Assembly (NCBI RefSeq): GCF_003865135.1
Contig: NZ_BHZC01000001.1
Span: 7,874,001 to 7,938,000 of the forward strand
Direction of reading: 5' to 3'
Source of the DNA: Streptomyces chrestomyceticus JCM 4735
GTDB taxonomy: Bacteria; Actinomycetota; Actinomycetes; Streptomycetales; Streptomycetaceae
Length of the DNA: 64,000 nt
Shown here: positions 61,458-64,000 of the stretch, piece after piece
Layout of the letters: each line of letters starts with the position of its first letter
Numbering within the stretch: position 1 is the first letter of the stretch
Program-made: the position numbers and the translations under genes
The notes under the pieces: model-generated
Database searches by the model: none
What the model was told of the DNA's origin: nothing
Seen by the model: only the letters and a program-made list of their open reading frames with translations

Positions 61458-62615
61458 ATGAGCACCGCACAGTCACCACACCACCCCGTCGGCCGGGTGC
61501 CCGGAGGCGGCTGTCCGATGCCGACCGTGGACGTCGACCGCAGCGATCCGGACTACCGGAGCTGGCTCAAGGAGGCCGTCCGCAAGGTGCAGGCGGACGC
61601 CAACCGGACGGCCGACACCCATGTGCTGCGCTTCCCGCTGCCGGAGCAGTGGGGCATCGACCTGTACCTGAAGGACGAGTCGACCCACCCCACCGGCAGC
61701 CTCAAGCACCGGCTGGCCCGTTCGCTGTTCCTCTACGGGCTCTGCAACGGCTGGATCCGGCCCGGCAAGCCCGTCATCGAGTCCTCCAGCGGCTCCACCG
61801 CGGTCTCCGAGGCGTACTTCGCGAGCCTGATCGGGGTGCCTTTCATCGCGGTGATGCCCGCCACCACCAGCCGGGAGAAGACCCGGCTGATCGAGTTCCA
61901 CGGCGGCACCTGCCACCTCGTGGACGACCCGCGGACCGTCTACGCGGTCTCCGCCGAACTCGCCGCCGAGTCCGGCGGCCACTACATGGATCAGTTCACC
62001 TACGCCGAACGGGCGACGGACTGGCGGGGCAACAACAACATCGCCGAGTCGATCTACCAGCAGTTGCGCCTGGAGCGGTACCCGGAACCCGCCTGGATCG
62101 TCGCCACGGCCGGTACCGGCGGCACCTCGGCGACCATCGCCCGCTACGTGCACTACATGCAGTACGACACCCGCATCTGCGTGCCCGACCCGGAGAACTC
62201 CTGCTTCTTCGACGGCTGGCGCACCGGCGACGCGGAGACGGACTGCGCCACCGCCTCCCGCATCGAGGGCATCGGGCGGCCGCGCATGGAGCCCAGCTTC
62301 GTGCCCGGCGCCATCGACCGGATGATGAAGGTCCCGGACGCGGCGAGCGTGGCGGCCGTACGGGCCCTGGAGCGGGCCATCGGCCGCAAGGCGGGCGGCT
62401 CGACGGGCACCGGCCTGTGGAGCGCGCTGAAGATCGTCGCGGAGATGGTCGCCGCGGGGCGTACGGGCTCGGTCGTCACCCTGCTCTGTGACCCGGGCGA
62501 TCGCTACCTGGACAAGTACTACTCGGACAGTTGGCTGGAGGAGCAGGGCCTGGACATCGCGCCGTACGCGGCGACGATCGAGAACTTCCTGGAGACCGGA
62601 AGCTGGCCGGCCTGA
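61458..62615 (+). CDS. PLP-dependent cysteine desulfhydrase-like enzyme (Cds1 type)
   Basis: 385 residues, fold type II PLP enzyme. [12 protein letters not shown] contains the PLP Lys (in KHR), [23 protein letters not shown] is the substrate/PLP-phosphate region, [15 protein letters not shown] the Gly-rich phosphate-cradle, and [17 protein letters not shown] the end. It resembles mycobacterial Cds1, which splits L-cysteine to H2S, pyruvate and ammonia, more than biosynthetic CysK/CysM; the KHR variation supports that. ATG 61458 with GGGGAG upstream. A TATAGT at 61399-61404 is a possible -10 box. Confidence 0.85.
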   Translation: MSTAQSPHHPVGRVPGGGCPMPTVDVDRSDPDYRSWLKEAVRKVQADANRTADTHVLRFPLPEQWGIDLYLKDESTHPTGSLKHRLARSLFLYGLCNGWIRPGKPVIESSSGSTAVSEAYFASLIGVPFIAVMPATTSREKTRLIEFHGGTCHLVDDPRTVYAVSAELAAESGGHYMDQFTYAERATDWRGNNNIAESIYQQLRLERYPEPAWIVATAGTGGTSATIARYVHYMQYDTRICVPDPENSCFFDGWRTGDAETDCATASRIEGIGRPRMEPSFVPGAIDRMMKVPDAASVAAVRALERAIGRKAGGSTGTGLWSALKIVAEMVAAGRTGSVVTLLCDPGDRYLDKYYSDSWLEEQGLDIAPYAATIENFLETGSWPA

Positions 62616-62639
62616 GCCACCGCCCCGGCCCCCGGCCCC

Positions 62640-63485
62640 TCAGAGGTCCGTGCCGTCGCCCGGTTCGCCCGCGACGACCAGTTCCGGCGGCAGTTCCGCG
62701 ATCTCCGTACGGGCCTGCGCCGACAGACCGCGGTCGGTCACCAGGACGTCCACGTCCTCCAGCGCGGCGAAGGAACTGAGGCCCACCGTGCCCCACTTGG
62801 TGTGGTCGGCCACCACCACGACCCGGCGGGCGGAGCGGACGAAGTGGCGGTTGGTCTCCGCCTCGGCCAGGTTGGGCGTGGACAGTCCGGCCTCCACCGA
62901 TATGCCGTGCACCCCGAGGAAGAGCACGTCGAAGTGGAGGGAGCGGATCGCGGCGTCCGCCACCGGGCCCACCAGGGTGTCCGAGGGGGTACGGACGCCG
63001 CCGGTCAGCACCACGGTCGCCGCGCCCGCGCGGGGTGACTGGCTGCCGCCGGCCGCCGCCCGCTGCGCGTTGTAGAACACGTCGGCGACCCGTACCGAGT
63101 TGGTGACGACCGTCAGGTCCGGCACCTCCAGCAGTTGCTGGGCCAGCGCGAACGCGGTGGTGCCGCCCGCCAGGGCGACGGCGCCGCCCGGCGCCGCCAT
63201 CCGGGCCGCCGCCTTGGCGATGTCCTCCTTGGCGCTCAGCTCCAGCCCCGACTTCGCCTCGAAGCCCGGCTCGTGGCTGCTCGGCTCGCTGACCGGGACC
63301 GCGCCGCCGTGCACCTTCTCCACCATGCCCTGCCGGGCGAGGGCGTCCAGGTCGCGCCGGACCGTCATGTCCGACACGTTGAGCCTGCGGGTCAGCTCGT
63401 TCACGCGGACGCCGCCGCGCCGTCTGACCTCGTCGAGGATCAGAGCGCGCCGCTGCTCCGCGAGCAGGTTCTGATTGTCGCTCAC
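62640..63485 (-). CDS. DeoR-family transcriptional regulator
   Basis: 281 residues. N-terminal winged helix RRALILDEVRRRGGVRVNELTRRLNVSDMTVRRDLDALARQGMVEKVHGGAV, and a sugar-phosphate sensor domain (DeoR C-terminal, ISOCOT fold): ALAGGTTAFALAQQL, TVVTNSV, VVLTGGV, LFLGVHGISVEAGLSTPNLAEA. Likely represses sugar-phosphate metabolism. GTG 63485 (VSDNQNLLAEQRR). Convergent with the Cds1-like gene. Confidence 0.92.
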   Translation of the reverse strand: MSDNQNLLAEQRRALILDEVRRRGGVRVNELTRRLNVSDMTVRRDLDALARQGMVEKVHGGAVPVSEPSSHEPGFEAKSGLELSAKEDIAKAAARMAAPGGAVALAGGTTAFALAQQLLEVPDLTVVTNSVRVADVFYNAQRAAAGGSQSPRAGAATVVLTGGVRTPSDTLVGPVADAAIRSLHFDVLFLGVHGISVEAGLSTPNLAEAETNRHFVRSARRVVVVADHTKWGTVGLSSFAALEDVDVLVTDRGLSAQARTEIAELPPELVVAGEPGDGTDL

Positions 63486-63714
63486 CCCGGCCTGTCCCTT
63501 CCGCCCGGCTGCCGTTGCGCACACATCCTCGCACGCGGCACCTGGGGCATCCGCCCCGCCGGGGTGGGGTGTGCGTCCGCGGAACCGGGAAGAAGGCAGG
63601 CGCGAGGCAGGTGTCCGGAGCCGCGGGCGCTCGTTGAGCATGACATGACAGTGGAAGGCGCCGCCGGGTACCGTGCGGCGCCGACCGGCACGTACGGCAT
63701 CGGGGGACAGACCA

Positions 63715-64000
63715 GTGGACAGCGCGAGCAGCACGCACCGAACGGCTCCGGACCGTCCGGACGCCGCACCGGAAGGACCGGGCACCGGCCCGGACGGGGA
63801 CGGTCCGGACACGGCCCCGGACGGTCACACACCGGGCACCGCCCCACCCGGCGACCGGCAACTCGCCCTGGAGCTGCTGGTGCACGGCGTCGGCGGCACG
63901 ACCCCGGAGCGGATGCTCGGCGACCCGCGCACCGTCCTGATCACCGGCGACGACACGGCCGCCGTGTACCGCAGGGCCGTCGACGCCGACGCCGAACAGC
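63715..64000 (+). CDS. Start of a large membrane protein (truncated by window end)
   Basis: GTG 63715 with GGGGGACAG upstream opens 95 codons to the window end without a stop: an Asp/Pro/Gly-rich leader, then LALELLVHGVGGTTPERMLGDPRTVLITGDDTAAVYRRAVDAD. The VHGVGGT block is like the nucleophile-elbow-adjacent oxyanion-hole HG of alpha/beta hydrolases and occurs in long Streptomyces membrane proteins. The rest is not visible. Confidence 0.65.
   Translation, partial: MDSASSTHRTAPDRPDAAPEGPGTGPDGDGPDTAPDGHTPGTAPPGDRQLALELLVHGVGGTTPERMLGDPRTVLITGDDTAAVYRRAVDADAEQ

Overview
The window is high-GC actinobacterial chromosome, almost certainly Streptomyces. The support is lineage-typical families (DUF6421, DUF5133, DUF5134, DUF6332-like, DUF6986, SigF/RsbW-type regulators, HelR behind a rifamycin-associated element, an ALF-repeat Hint toxin), frequent GTG starts, stop/start overlaps of the GTGA, ATGA and TGATG kind, and no rRNA or tRNA genes. 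No CRISPR array, transposase or complete mobile element was seen.

Layout. 0-1 kb: a type VII secretion pair, a WXG100 protein followed by a polymorphic-toxin N-terminus cut by the window edge. 1-6.5 kb: housekeeping and membrane genes (HAD hydrolase, PAP2 phosphatase, M56 peptidase, DUF5134, VOC, GNAT, GDPD). 7.3-11.3 kb: a module of DUF6421, SDR, threonine-aldolase-like and transglutaminase-like genes. 11.3-15.5 kb: acyltransferase, thioredoxin, flavin reductase and etfBA. 15.7-20.4 kb: anti-sigma/SigF pair, DUF5133, FUSC-type membrane protein with a SpoIIE-like phosphatase, DinB. 20.5-24.3 kb: a 1,286-residue HTH-STAND-TM-WD40 protein. 24.6-28.4 kb: DUF6986 enzyme and RAE-controlled helR. 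28.5-32.8 kb: a secreted ALF-repeat/coiled-coil/Hint polymorphic toxin with a probable immunity gene overlapping its stop codon. 33.6-43.7 kb: LacI regulator and ROK kinase, Ser/Thr kinase, alpha-galactosidase divergent from a sugar ABC importer that lacks its own ATPase. 43.8-53.6 kb: mixed metabolic and regulatory genes, including a P-loop kinase/NUDIX fusion, geranylgeranyl-reductase-like enzyme, NarL-type two-component system and ROK regulator. 54.6-59.6 kb: lamin-tail secreted protein and a small catabolic cluster (racemase, amidohydrolase, DUF4865, cupin, TetR). 59.8-64 kb: SHOCT protein, anti-sigma-type ATPase, Cds1-like cysteine desulfhydrase, DeoR regulator and the start of a large membrane protein.

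The strongest second-look items are the Hint toxin/immunity pair, the helR gene with its RAE operator, the DUF6421 module, and three conserved genes that each break by one base at a C/G homopolymer (about 7384-7392, 11105-11108, 55501-55507). That last pattern points to sequence error or recent decay. Several candidate operators (12106, 13590, 24582, 34889, 48217, 50697, 59580) are reported as predictions from symmetry and position only. Nothing in the window proves a wholly new system. The toxin tail and its immunity partner are the closest candidate.
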